Origin: JAWLHA01 sp041690535
GTDB lineage: Bacteria; Pseudomonadota; Gammaproteobacteria; Thiohalomonadales; Thiohalomonadaceae
Assembly: GCA_041690535.1 (NCBI GenBank)
Contig: JAWLHA010000027.1
Coordinates: forward strand, 1-55,793
DNA length: 55,793 nt
Direction: 5' to 3'
Positions 25,200 through 33,925 of the stretch are shown here, piece after piece. Numbering within the stretch: the stretch's first letter is position 1; every line of letters starts with the position of its first letter. The translations under genes were made by a program, and so were the position numbers. The notes under the pieces were generated by a model that was not told the origin of the DNA, ran no database searches, and saw only the letters and a program-made list of their open reading frames with translations.

Positions 25200-25738
25200 A
25201 GACCATCGCCTTTTTCAACAACAAGGGGGGAGTGGGCAAGACCTCCTTGGTGTACCACGACCTCTTTTCGCTACAAGGCTTGAAGAACCTGGGGCCCACG
25301 CTCCGTGAATGGCGGCAAATCTGGTCGGACCTGTTGACCAAGGCGCCGCCGGATGTGGCTGTCCCCAAAGGGCTGATGCAACCCATGGGTTATGTGGTGA
25401 TGCAACACGGTATCCGCGACAGCCGCCCGGTCAAGGCCTACCAACGCTGGATGGATCGCATCCCGACGGTCTATCGCCAGGCGGTGCTCGATGAAAGCAT
25501 AACGCAAGCGCCCAGGATGGAGACCGACCCCTACAAACTGGCGCTCCTCAAGCACTATCGCAGCCTGATGCCCCGTTTCGTTTCCATGCGCGTCGCCATG
25601 GAGGCGAGAAAGCCCATGTTCTTCCTCAAGGCGGCGGACGGCGCCATCGGCGCCCATATCGATGCCGTGAAAACCTGTTACGGCGACCTCGCTCTGGGCC
25701 GACGCATCGCCCAGCAATCCGGAATCGCCGTCGACTGA
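25196..25738 (+). pseudogene. ParA-like ATPase with large in-frame deletion
   Basis: The N-terminus is a textbook ParA deviant Walker A (FFNNKGGVGKTSLVYH, residues 6-21). It then jumps directly to DLFSLQGLKNLGPTLREWR, which in intact family members lies about 140 residues later, after the Walker A' and Walker B aspartates. The C-terminal part is otherwise normal (PMGYVVMQHGIRDSRPVKAYQRWM). The reading frame stays open for 180 aa. The deleted segment holds catalytic and membrane/DNA-contact residues, so ATPase function should be lost; it might act as a dominant-negative form, but decay is more likely. Confidence 0.82.
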
Positions 25739-25786
25739 AACTGCTGCCAAAATAATGGCCGCATAAACACTGGCCCATCCCCAATT

Positions 25787-26962
25787 ATGAGTGAATACCA
25801 ATACTACGAGTTTGCTGCCGTCGATCGGCCGTTAAGCCCGGAGCAGCAGTCGGAGCTGCGCCAGCGCTCCAGCCGTGCCACCATCACAGCGGGCGGCTTT
25901 GTCAACGAGTACCACTGGGGCGATCTCAAAGGTGACCCGCTGATATGGATGCGGCGCTACTTCGATGCCCACATCTACTCCTCCAGTTGGGGAAGCTGCC
26001 GCCTGATGCTGCGCCTGCCTCTGGAGGCACTGGATGGTGCCGCGCTGGACGACTACCTCCGGCCGTCGCAAACGGGCGCGGACTCGGGATTTGTCGACGC
26101 CTTCGCCGCGACAGCCGATGCGCAGCACTGGATCCTGGACTGGAGCTTCAATAGCGAGTCGGGCGAACACGATGGCTTCTGGATGAACGCCGATGGCCCC
26201 GGCTGGATGGCACGCCTACTGCCCCTGCGCGACGAGTTGCTGCGCGGCGATACACGCGCCCTCTATCTAGGCTGGCTGGCGCGGGTGTGCGCCGGTGAAC
26301 TGGGCGGCGAGGATCCCGAACCCCCATTGCCGGCGGGGCTCGCCACCCTCACGCCGGCCCAGCAAGCGCTGACCGAATTTCTGATGCTCGACCCGGACTG
26401 GGTCGCTGCCGCCGCTGAGGCCAGTCCTGCCGCACCGGAGGCGGAAGCGCCGGACATCGATGCCTGGCTTGCCGGCCAGAGCACCGGGACGATGCGAGGC
26501 ACGCTACGCCTCCTGCTGCAGGGCAAGACCCACGAGGCAGAGCGTGCCGTGCGGAGCGAGTTTCTAACCTGGCAACGGGCGCAGCACACCTCTGCGGCAA
26601 CCCCGGAGCGCCGCAGCGTGGCGCTGATCGAACAGGGGAGAGAGGTGGCAAGCCGCACCCGCCTCGAACGGGAACGCCGCGCCACAGAAGCCGAGGAGGC
26701 AAGCCGCCGCGCCGAGCGGGCACGCCACTTGGCCGTCGTGGGGAAAGATGCTGACCACCACTGGCGGGTGATAGACACCACACTGCAGCGCGGCTCCGGC
26801 TCGGCCTATGACGAGGCCATGGAGCGCCTGCAGGAGCTGTCGGAAGCACTCTGCGCCGCCGGGCGCGAGACGGACCTGCAGCGCGGGCTCACAACCCTGA
26901 TGAAGAGCCATGGCAAGCGCCGCGCATGGCGGACACGGCTGCAAAGGTCGGGATTCCTGTAA
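25787..26962 (+). CDS. Conserved protein of unknown function (YQYYEF type)
   Basis: The 391-aa protein starts with the recurrent pattern YQYYEFAAVDRPLS followed by SSRATIT..FVNEYHWGDLKGDP and YFDAHIYSSSWGSCRLMLRLP. I recognise this N-terminus from many uncharacterised bacterial proteins, often beside SWIM zinc-finger or AAA genes, but no function is known. The C-terminal third is a charged coiled coil (residues about 280-330, rich in RERRATEAEEASRRAERA). It lies 48 bases after the truncated ParA gene. Likely cytoplasmic; no catalytic motif seen. Confidence 0.75.
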   Translation: MSEYQYYEFAAVDRPLSPEQQSELRQRSSRATITAGGFVNEYHWGDLKGDPLIWMRRYFDAHIYSSSWGSCRLMLRLPLEALDGAALDDYLRPSQTGADSGFVDAFAATADAQHWILDWSFNSESGEHDGFWMNADGPGWMARLLPLRDELLRGDTRALYLGWLARVCAGELGGEDPEPPLPAGLATLTPAQQALTEFLMLDPDWVAAAAEASPAAPEAEAPDIDAWLAGQSTGTMRGTLRLLLQGKTHEAERAVRSEFLTWQRAQHTSAATPERRSVALIEQGREVASRTRLERERRATEAEEASRRAERARHLAVVGKDADHHWRVIDTTLQRGSGSAYDEAMERLQELSEALCAAGRETDLQRGLTTLMKSHGKRRAWRTRLQRSGFL

Positions 26963-26995
26963 CCCATTCGGAGTTTAAGATCACACTAAATACGT

Positions 26996-27079
26996 GTTCC
27001 GAAATGGTGACCATGACATCCCTCATCTCAAGCTTCTTCCTGAGGAGAAGGGATTAATCGCTGGATACCATTTCGGAAC
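26996..27079. repeat. Inverted-repeat element with nested hairpin
   Basis: GTTCCGAAATGGT (26996-27008) and ACCATTTCGGAAC (27067-27079) form a perfect 13-bp inverted repeat 58 bases apart. Between them CTTCT..AGAAG and CCCT..AGGG segments could pair into an inner hairpin. It sits between convergent genes (26962 end and 27267 end), so it may act as a bidirectional terminator or be a small non-autonomous element. The remaining bases of this 304-base gap show no gene. Confidence 0.5.
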
Positions 27080-27266
27080 TTCTACTTAGACGGTATCGAG
27101 CCCGCGATATGGCGCCCGCATCTGCTCCAAAGAGGAGCCGCGGATTCTGCCTGAGCCGCCGTAAATGGCTCGACCCTCGAGCCCACTTTCAGCGCATGAG
27201 TCCCGCAGGTCTGAAACATCCACCTTCCCTTTCAATGCCTTCTGAACGACCTCCGCCCAGCGATAG

Positions 27267-29336
27267 CTACCCTTGAAACAACAGGCCGACTGCATCTTCG
27301 GCAGGCACCGGATGGCTGAACAGGAATCCCTGAGCGCTGGTGCAATGGAACTGCCGCAACCAGCCCACCTGCTCTTCGCTCTCTACGCCCTCAGCCACCA
27401 CCCGCAACCCGAGTTCCTCCCCAAGGGCGATGATGCCGCGCGATATGGCTTGATCGTTTGCGTCGCAGGCAATGCCATGGACAAACGATCGATCGATTTT
27501 CACGGCATCGATCGGGAAGCGCTTCAGATAGCTCAGGCTGGAGTAGCCGCGGCCGAAGTCATCGATGGAGACTCGCACGCCGATCGATTTCAGTTGTTGT
27601 AATAGGCCGAGCGCGAATTCCGCGTTCTGCATCACGCTGCTCTCCGTGATCTCGATCTCAAGCACCTCCGGGTCCAGACGACTCTTGTCGAGAGCAAAGA
27701 CCACCTGCTCTGCAAAGTCTCTCTGGCGCAGCTGCCGACCAGAGACGTTGACGGCAATGGACTGAACGGCGAACCCCTCATCCTGCCATTGCCGAACCTG
27801 GGTACAGGCATGTTCGAGTACCCACGCACCAATGGGAATGATCAGGCCTGTGGCTTCGGCAATGGGGATGAATTCCTCGGGCTCCACGACTCCGCGCTCT
27901 GGGTGGAGCCAGCGCAACAAGGCCTCCATGCCGAGGATCCGACCGGTGTTCAGGTCGACCTGCGGCTGATAGACGACACGCAGTTCATCGCGCTCCAGCG
28001 CCCGCCACAAGGCATGTTCCAACGCGAATTGCTCGCCGATGCCCCCTTGAGTCTCGCGCTGAAAGAATCTGAACGTGTTCCGACCCTCCTCCTTGGCGTG
28101 GTACATCGCCATGTCGGCCGCCTTCACCAAACCTTCGACAGTAAGCCCGTTCGTCGGGTAGAGCGCGATACCCACACTGGCTGAGGTGAAAACTTCCGTG
28201 CCCGAAAGGAGAAACGGCACCGCCATCCGCTCCAGGAGTTTCTCTGCGATAGTTGCTGCTTCACGCTGCCCGGCCAGATTTTCAAGGATGATAACGAACT
28301 CATCACCCCCCAAACGCCCCACGGTATCGGTTGCGCGCACACCGGATTTCAATCGCTCTGCCACATCACGCAGCAACATGTCGCCAGCGTTATGACCGAG
28401 GGTGTCGTTGACCCGCTTGAACCGATCCAGGTCGATGAACATCACGGCGAAGTGGTTTCGGTTGCGCGAGGCCCGCGCAATGCTCTGTTTCAGCTGTTCG
28501 AGAACCAATGGACGGTTTGCCAAGCCGGTGAGCGGGTCGTGGTAGGCAAGTCGATAAAGCCGATCTTCATTACGCTTGGCAACGGTGAGATCCGAGAAAA
28601 CACCGAGGTAGTGGGCCACGCCACCATCCTCCCCACTGAGAGTGGTGATGGAAAGCCATTCCGGGTAAACCTCGCCATTCTTGCGCCGATTCCAGATCTC
28701 CCCCTGCCAAGCGCCGGTTGTCTGGATCGCACGCCACATTTCCGCATAAAACTCCGGTCCGTGGCGTCCCGAAGCGAGAATGGCGGGTGTGGAGCCATCC
28801 ACATCCGTGCGGGAGTAACCCGTGATTTGTTGAAATGCCCCATTGACGTCGGTGATAACGCCCCTTGCATCGGTGATGACGACCGCCTCACCGGTCGCCT
28901 CCAGGATCCGCGTGTTCATCTGAACCGTAGCGAGCAAATCCTGTTTGAGTTTCAACTCGATGCCGGCGATCAGTCTCTGCAGCTCCTCGGAGACGGCGAA
29001 AAACGCGCGGTAATCCCCATCGCTCGGCCTTCCGCCGCGGGACACCGCACTCAGCATCCGCCGTGCGGCTGCGCACAAGCGTCGGTACACCCCGTCAATA
29101 AGTGCGAACTCCTGATAGTTACGCAGGACCGGGTGGCCTCCCTGGTAATACCAATTCGCCAAGCCGGAAACCGTAAAGCCGTCGGACCTGAAGAGACTTG
29201 CAGCCGCCGGGGAACCGATGAGCAGCGCCGCATGCAACTCGTGCATCCAGCTGATATGGGCCTGTACCGCGTTGCTCCAGTGCTCGAAGCAGCAGGCGAT
29301 GTCTTGGGAGGTCAGATCCTTCACCAAGTTGTGCAT
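27267..29336 (-). CDS. PAS-GGDEF-EAL c-di-GMP signalling protein
   Basis: The 689-aa protein has an N-terminal sensory region (1-135) with histidines and a WYYQGGHPVL segment that recalls CZB-type zinc-binding or four-helix sensors. It is followed by a PAS domain (about 143-265), a diguanylate cyclase domain with an intact GGDEF motif (RLGGDEFVII, near 345), and an EAL phosphodiesterase domain with EALLRW and DDFGRGYSSL. Both enzymatic motifs look competent, so it could make or degrade cyclic di-GMP depending on the signal. No membrane segments are present. It is divergent from the KfrA-like gene and is the only c-di-GMP enzyme in the window, where a c-di-GMP riboswitch also occurs. Confidence 0.95.
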   Translation of the reverse strand: MHNLVKDLTSQDIACCFEHWSNAVQAHISWMHELHAALLIGSPAAASLFRSDGFTVSGLANWYYQGGHPVLRNYQEFALIDGVYRRLCAAARRMLSAVSRGGRPSDGDYRAFFAVSEELQRLIAGIELKLKQDLLATVQMNTRILEATGEAVVITDARGVITDVNGAFQQITGYSRTDVDGSTPAILASGRHGPEFYAEMWRAIQTTGAWQGEIWNRRKNGEVYPEWLSITTLSGEDGGVAHYLGVFSDLTVAKRNEDRLYRLAYHDPLTGLANRPLVLEQLKQSIARASRNRNHFAVMFIDLDRFKRVNDTLGHNAGDMLLRDVAERLKSGVRATDTVGRLGGDEFVIILENLAGQREAATIAEKLLERMAVPFLLSGTEVFTSASVGIALYPTNGLTVEGLVKAADMAMYHAKEEGRNTFRFFQRETQGGIGEQFALEHALWRALERDELRVVYQPQVDLNTGRILGMEALLRWLHPERGVVEPEEFIPIAEATGLIIPIGAWVLEHACTQVRQWQDEGFAVQSIAVNVSGRQLRQRDFAEQVVFALDKSRLDPEVLEIEITESSVMQNAEFALGLLQQLKSIGVRVSIDDFGRGYSSLSYLKRFPIDAVKIDRSFVHGIACDANDQAISRGIIALGEELGLRVVAEGVESEEQVGWLRQFHCTSAQGFLFSHPVPAEDAVGLLFQG

Positions 29337-29459
29337 TGAGTCCTATTGCCGGAAAGGGTCTAATAAGGGTCTGGAGTATAATGGTCCGCGAGAAGTCGTC
29401 GCAAGCCATTGAGTTAATTGGCGAACTTACACATTACAGAAAAATTACGTAGCACAAAA

Positions 29460-30002
29460 ATGGCTCGCAACGGCATTTCACGTGAGGAAGTCTTCGAGGC
29501 TGCGGAACGACTGTCGAACCTCCAGGAGAGGGTCACGGTGACACGGGTGCGCGAACTCCTTGGTAACACCGGGAGCTATAGCACGATCTCCCAGTACCTG
29601 AAGGAATGGCGCGGCGAAGTGGTCGACGACGCAGGTGCTTTGGCTTTGGACGAAGCGACCCGCGCGGACATAGAGCGTAATGCGCTCGGTATTGTCCGCG
29701 CCTTCTGGCACTCCATTACCGGCTTTCGGCGCCGCCTGGTGTCGCGGGTCAACGGCCGGATCCTCGATGTCGAACGTGAATACCACGATGCCGAGTCGAG
29801 GATTGCCGCCATGGCAGCGCAGATCAAGGGTTTCGACGAAGGCCTGGCCCGGCTCCACGAAGAGATGGCCGGCAAGGAAAGCGCGCTGGCACAGCTCTCG
29901 GCGGAATACAAGGGACTGCAGGGGCAGATCGCTGCCCTGAACGCACGGGTTCTGTTACTGGAGCAGAGGACTGGAGTCGGGCGGGATGCTGTAACAGACT
30001 AG
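29460..30002 (+). CDS. KfrA-like DNA-binding coiled-coil protein
   Basis: The 180-aa protein begins with the KfrA N-terminal DNA-binding domain (ISREEVFEAAERLSNL, VTVTRVRELLGNTGSYSTISQYLKEW), a helix-turn-helix best known in plasmid-encoded KfrA, followed by a long coiled coil (about 100-170). It is shorter than plasmid KfrA (around 300 aa), but this small type is frequent on chromosomes. ATG at MARNG is used; a TTG 14 codons upstream is possible. It is divergent from the GGDEF-EAL gene and may regulate it or bind DNA as a nucleoid-type factor. Could be a plasmid relic. Confidence 0.82.
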   Translation: MARNGISREEVFEAAERLSNLQERVTVTRVRELLGNTGSYSTISQYLKEWRGEVVDDAGALALDEATRADIERNALGIVRAFWHSITGFRRRLVSRVNGRILDVEREYHDAESRIAAMAAQIKGFDEGLARLHEEMAGKESALAQLSAEYKGLQGQIAALNARVLLLEQRTGVGRDAVTD

Positions 30003-30034
30003 CCTGCATTTCTCACCGGGGGGCGGCAGCCGGG

Positions 30035-30784
30035 TCACATCTGCTTGAACAGGTGCGCATAGGCTCGGCTCACCGGGATTTCTGCATCCAGCCCCCGAAT
30101 ACTCAGGCGCGGGTGTCCCTCCTCGTCGCGCCGACAGGCCTCGATGCACTCCACATTGACGATGGCGCTGCGGTGGACGCGCCAGAACCGCTCCGGGTCC
30201 AGTTCGCTTTCCAGCTCCTTGATGGGTTTGCGGATGAGGTGTTCGCCCTGGGCGGTGTGGACCGAGGTGTACTTGTCGGCGGCCACGAAACACAGCACCG
30301 ATTCCACGGCAATCATACGCACGGCGTCCCGCTCCCCGGCGCGGATCCAGCGCAGGTAGGCGCCGGGGGCGGCCTGTAGCCTCTGCAACAAGTCGGCCAA
30401 GGGCAACGGGGATTCGATGCGCGCCAGGCGTTCGCGCAGCCGTGCCGCAGTGCGTGCGAGCCGTTCTTCGGTCACGGGCTTGAGCACGTAATCGATGGCT
30501 TCCTCCTCGAAGGCCTGCACCGCATAGTCGTCGTAGGCGGTGACGAACACCACATGGCAGCGTCCCGTCAGGCGCCGCGCTACCTCCAGGCCGTCCAGGC
30601 CGGGCATGCGGATGTCCAGGAAGGCGATGTCGGGCTCCTGCCTGGCGATTTGCTCCAGCGCCTCGAGGCCGTTGCGCGCCTCCCCGACCACCTGCAGTTC
30701 CGGCCACACCGTGGCCAGGCGACGGCGCAGGGCCTCGCGCAGGGGTTCCTCGTCATCGGCGATGATCGCACGGATGGCGCTCAT
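30035..30784 (-). CDS. LytTR-type response regulator
   Basis: The 249-aa protein has a receiver domain (IIADDEEPLREALRRRL, phospho-acceptor in IAFLDIRMPG, KPVTEERL) and a C-terminal LytTR DNA-binding domain (IAVESVLCFVAADKYTSVHT, FWRVHRSAIVNV). AlgR, LytR and YehT belong to this group. It overlaps the kinase gene by 4 bases (ATGA), a cognate pair. As last gene of the ABC-transporter operon it probably controls envelope or export functions, perhaps its own operon. Confidence 0.94.
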   Translation of the reverse strand: MSAIRAIIADDEEPLREALRRRLATVWPELQVVGEARNGLEALEQIARQEPDIAFLDIRMPGLDGLEVARRLTGRCHVVFVTAYDDYAVQAFEEEAIDYVLKPVTEERLARTAARLRERLARIESPLPLADLLQRLQAAPGAYLRWIRAGERDAVRMIAVESVLCFVAADKYTSVHTAQGEHLIRKPIKELESELDPERFWRVHRSAIVNVECIEACRRDEEGHPRLSIRGLDAEIPVSRAYAHLFKQM

Positions 30785-31905
30785 GGGCGGGCCTCCTGTT
30801 CCCGATCAGTCGCGCCCGGCGGACACGCCATCGGAAGGGTCATCACCGCCCGGGCGCCCCGCGGCGGGTTCGGCTCCAGGGAAAGCCGCGCATCGGCGCC
30901 ATACCGGCCCGCGAGACGCGCGGAGACATTGGCGCAGCCCACACCGGTTCCCGCGCGCGCCCCGCCGGTGCCCAACCCGCTGCCGGTGTCCGCGACCTCG
31001 ATGCGCAGCCCCCCCTCCTGTTCCGCGATGACCACCGTCACCTCGCCCCCCTCCACGCTCGGCTCGATGCCGTGCTTCACCGCATTTTCCACCAAGGGCT
31101 GGATCAACATGGGGGGCATGGAGCAGGCCAGCAGATGGTCCGGGACCTGGAGCCGCCAGCGCAACCGCTCACCCATGCGCTCCCGCTGAATGCCCAGATA
31201 GGCCTCGACCAGCTTGAGTTCCGCGCGCAGGCAGGTGTCGCCCTCGCGGGTCTCCTCGAGACTGGCGCGCAGGTAGTGAGTCAGGGACTCCAGCATGCGG
31301 GCGGCCCGTTGCGGGTGGGTGTCGATGAGGCTGTGGATGGTCGACAGGGTATTGAACAGGAAGTGGGGCTCGATCTGCGCCTGCAACAGGCGCAGCCGGG
31401 TCTCGGAAAGACTCTTTTCCGCAGACAGGTGGCGCAACGCCCGCTCCTTCAGTTCCACTTGGGCCTGGGCGTTGCGCAGGGTGGTGGAGTAGATGTAGGC
31501 AGCCACGGTGCCGAACACCAGGCCCAGGAAGACATTCAGTCCGACCCCCGACCACCCCCGCCCCACCAGGGTGTCCCAGGTGCCCGTGCTCAGGCCGCCC
31601 GCCACGGTGCCCAGCACGGTCCCGACGCCCACCCCCAGGGCCAGGTCCCGCGGCGTAGGGCGGCGCGCTCGCCCCGCGAGCACCGCGAATCCATGGATGG
31701 ACGCGAAGATGCTGAAGCCGATGAACTGCGAGTAGGCGAGGCTGAGCCAGAAGGTGTTCGGGCCGAAGCGGTCGCCGAAAACAGCAGTGAGAAAGATCGC
31801 AATGAAGCTGTTGAAAACGAACACCCCGCCCACCTGCCAGCGCAGATCGAACAGCGGCGAGACGGATGAGGGGGTGAGGGGGGAATTGGACATGTCCGTC
31901 ACCAT
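30781..31905 (-). CDS. LytS/YehU-type sensor histidine kinase
   Basis: The 374-aa protein has an N-terminal membrane domain of four segments (within residues 20-150), then the His_kinase module: phospho-accepting histidine in QAQIEPHFLFNTLSTIHSL and an HATPase with LVENAVKHGIEP and DTGSGLG. GGGAG seven bases upstream supports the ATG at MVTDMSN. It overlaps the end of the beta-barrel gene. There is no extracytoplasmic sensor domain, so signals are probably sensed within the membrane. Confidence 0.93.
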   Translation of the reverse strand: MVTDMSNSPLTPSSVSPLFDLRWQVGGVFVFNSFIAIFLTAVFGDRFGPNTFWLSLAYSQFIGFSIFASIHGFAVLAGRARRPTPRDLALGVGVGTVLGTVAGGLSTGTWDTLVGRGWSGVGLNVFLGLVFGTVAAYIYSTTLRNAQAQVELKERALRHLSAEKSLSETRLRLLQAQIEPHFLFNTLSTIHSLIDTHPQRAARMLESLTHYLRASLEETREGDTCLRAELKLVEAYLGIQRERMGERLRWRLQVPDHLLACSMPPMLIQPLVENAVKHGIEPSVEGGEVTVVIAEQEGGLRIEVADTGSGLGTGGARAGTGVGCANVSARLAGRYGADARLSLEPNPPRGARAVMTLPMACPPGATDREQEARP

Positions 31906-33134
31906 AACATTTCTCCCGACAGTTCAACGAACGCCACATGGCGCTGCGGGAACTGGCCGTAGGCGGACCCGTCAGGACCGCCGAAGGCGCGGGCACCGGC
32001 ACTGATCCGCCACCCCCTTCGCCAACGGTGATCCAGCCCCAGGGTGGCGATGTGGCCCCGATCCTCCGGCGTGAGCAGGAACTCCAGATAGGGCTCGGTG
32101 CTGTCCCCGGCCCAGGCCAGCCGCAGCAAAAGGTTGTTCTGCACGGCTGTGCCGTGTCGGTAGGCGCTCTGGTTCCAGGCCAGGTTTCCGTAGACCGCGG
32201 CGTCGGGGACATGACCCAGTAATTGGCGTTGGGCCGCCGCAAGCCGCAGCAGTTCCTGCCACTGGGTAGTGCTCGCTGCCTCGCCGTCATGCCAAGCCTC
32301 CAGCAGCAGGCTGTAGCCGGCGGCGCCGGTCCACGTGGCCCCGAGCACGGCCTTGACCACATCGCGGCGCTCCTCGTCCACCCAGGGATCGGCGAGGGCC
32401 AACACCCCATCGCCGTTCAGCAGGGTGTGGGCCGGTACGGGGAGGCGGGGCCGGTACAGCAGCGAGCCGTGCACACCCACGCCATCCCCGTGCACCCAAG
32501 TGAAGCCGGCGCCCGGCGAGGCCCCCAGGAATTCGTGCCAGTGCAGCAGGGCGTGGGTCTCCAGACCATCCCGAAAACGGTAGTGGCGCAGCACCGCCTC
32601 GTGGGTGCCGCTGCGAACCCCGTCCTCGTCCATCTGTGCGCGGTTGACGTAGATGGCGGAGACGGCGGAATTCGCGTCCATACGCTCGACCACGGCCACC
32701 GGCACCCCCTCCAGCCGGGGGCGGTACAGGCGGCGACGCTCCTCGCGCTGGATCACGTCCAGGGGACGAAACCCGTAACCCACGCCGAAGCTCATCACCT
32801 TCTTGCCCAGCGTGAAGTCCAGATCGCGGGCGTCGAAGTCCAGATACAGCTCATTGAGCCGGCCCTGCGTCTCAGCCGTGCGCCCCTCCGGGTGCCGGTG
32901 AAGGAGCGCCCACTCCATCACTGCGCCCCGGCGGGCGTGCCGCAGGTACAGCTCCTGGCGGGTGTCTCGCACCGGCAGGGGGCGGTCATCCGCGGGGGCA
33001 GCGAACACCCCGTCTTCACGGATCGCCGCGACCTCGCCGCCCAGGGCAATCCCCAGGCGCGTATCGCCCAGCGCAGGGCCGGCACCGAGCATCAGCGCGG
33101 CGGCGACATACCGCTTGAGCAGGGCATTCACCAT
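31899..33134 (-). CDS. Outer-membrane beta-barrel protein, unknown
   Basis: The 411-aa protein has a signal peptide (MVNALLKRYVAAALMLGAGPALG) and amphipathic beta strands to the end (VAFVELSGEMLW, an aromatic terminal residue typical of outer-membrane barrels). Segments such as LYLDFDARDLDFTLGKKVMSFGVGYGF resemble porin-like proteins found in LolA-like/MacB-type operons. It overlaps the LolA-like gene by 7 bases at its start and the kinase gene at its end. It may be the outer-membrane exit or the client of the ABC system; no family is recognised with certainty. Confidence 0.78.
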   Translation of the reverse strand: MVNALLKRYVAAALMLGAGPALGDTRLGIALGGEVAAIREDGVFAAPADDRPLPVRDTRQELYLRHARRGAVMEWALLHRHPEGRTAETQGRLNELYLDFDARDLDFTLGKKVMSFGVGYGFRPLDVIQREERRRLYRPRLEGVPVAVVERMDANSAVSAIYVNRAQMDEDGVRSGTHEAVLRHYRFRDGLETHALLHWHEFLGASPGAGFTWVHGDGVGVHGSLLYRPRLPVPAHTLLNGDGVLALADPWVDEERRDVVKAVLGATWTGAAGYSLLLEAWHDGEAASTTQWQELLRLAAAQRQLLGHVPDAAVYGNLAWNQSAYRHGTAVQNNLLLRLAWAGDSTEPYLEFLLTPEDRGHIATLGLDHRWRRGWRISAGARAFGGPDGSAYGQFPQRHVAFVELSGEMLW

Positions 33135-33925
33135 CCTTCCAGATTGTCCCGCGCAAGGAAGGCCGGATTAAAAAACCGCTCCGACACTGAAACGGGGGTG
33201 ATGCCCAGGTAATCGATCTCGGTGCGGCGGTGGTGATTGATATGGTCGAACAGGCGCATGGCGGTGATGCGGCGGCGCCCCTCCACCTCGCCCAGGGTGT
33301 AGCTCGCCTCCTTGGCCAGTTTGCCGGAGGCCAGATACAGGCGCGCATGGACCGGAACCCCGTCCTCGTCCAGCCACAGTTCGATGCGCTCGTAGGTGGT
33401 GCCGGCGCGGGCGGAATGCAGTTCGAGCAATACGCAGGGCCGCGCCTCGGAACAAGGGCCGTCACTCACGTTGCGGGCCAGTGGCCGGCCGCTGTAGTCC
33501 TCGCTCCAGGTGAGGGTGGCCACATCCCCGGTGGCGGCCTCGCCCAGCAACTTCTGCAGGGGGGTGATGCGGATGGGACGGCGGGTGTCGGGCATGAAGA
33601 TCCAGTAATCGTTATCGAGCATCAACACCTTCTGGCCGGACTCGCCGGCACTCCTGAACAGTACCAGGGAGCGCCGTCCGGGCCGCACATACACGGTGTA
33701 ATGGCGCTCCTTGTCCAGCGCTTCCCGCTCATACAGGCGCACCCGCAGTTCGACCCGGGCCTCGGCATCGGGGAGGCGGAACGCGTCGGCGCGGGCGAGC
33801 AGTTCCGCCACCTCCTCGGCCCCCGCCGGAGCGACCAGGGCCGCGGACAGGAGCAGGCTCCGCCCCAGGCGCCGCCAGCTGCGAAGAAGGCCTTGTGCAT
33901 GCGCAAGACGGGCCGGTTCAGACAT
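33128..33925 (-). CDS. Outer-membrane lipoprotein-sorting (LolA-like) protein
   Basis: The 265-aa protein has an N-terminal signal (LRSWRRLGRSLLLSAALVAPAGA) followed by a LolA/LolB-like half-barrel (VELRVRLYEREALDKERHYTVYV, RSLVLFRSAGESGQKVLMLDNDYWIFMPDTRRPIRITP). This family is usually encoded beside an FtsX-like permease and a LolD-like ATPase, and probably ferries a lipid or lipoprotein across the periplasm. It overlaps both neighbours. It differs from housekeeping LolA in length and in lacking its exact C-terminus. Confidence 0.86.
   Translation of the reverse strand: MSEPARLAHAQGLLRSWRRLGRSLLLSAALVAPAGAEEVAELLARADAFRLPDAEARVELRVRLYEREALDKERHYTVYVRPGRRSLVLFRSAGESGQKVLMLDNDYWIFMPDTRRPIRITPLQKLLGEAATGDVATLTWSEDYSGRPLARNVSDGPCSEARPCVLLELHSARAGTTYERIELWLDEDGVPVHARLYLASGKLAKEASYTLGEVEGRRRITAMRLFDHINHHRRTEIDYLGITPVSVSERFFNPAFLARDNLEGW

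Noticed and set aside
27086..27295. 69-codon minus-strand frame overlapping the end of the GGDEF-EAL gene
   Set aside because: It overlaps the C-terminus of a strong gene in another frame and has no clear start signal or homology.
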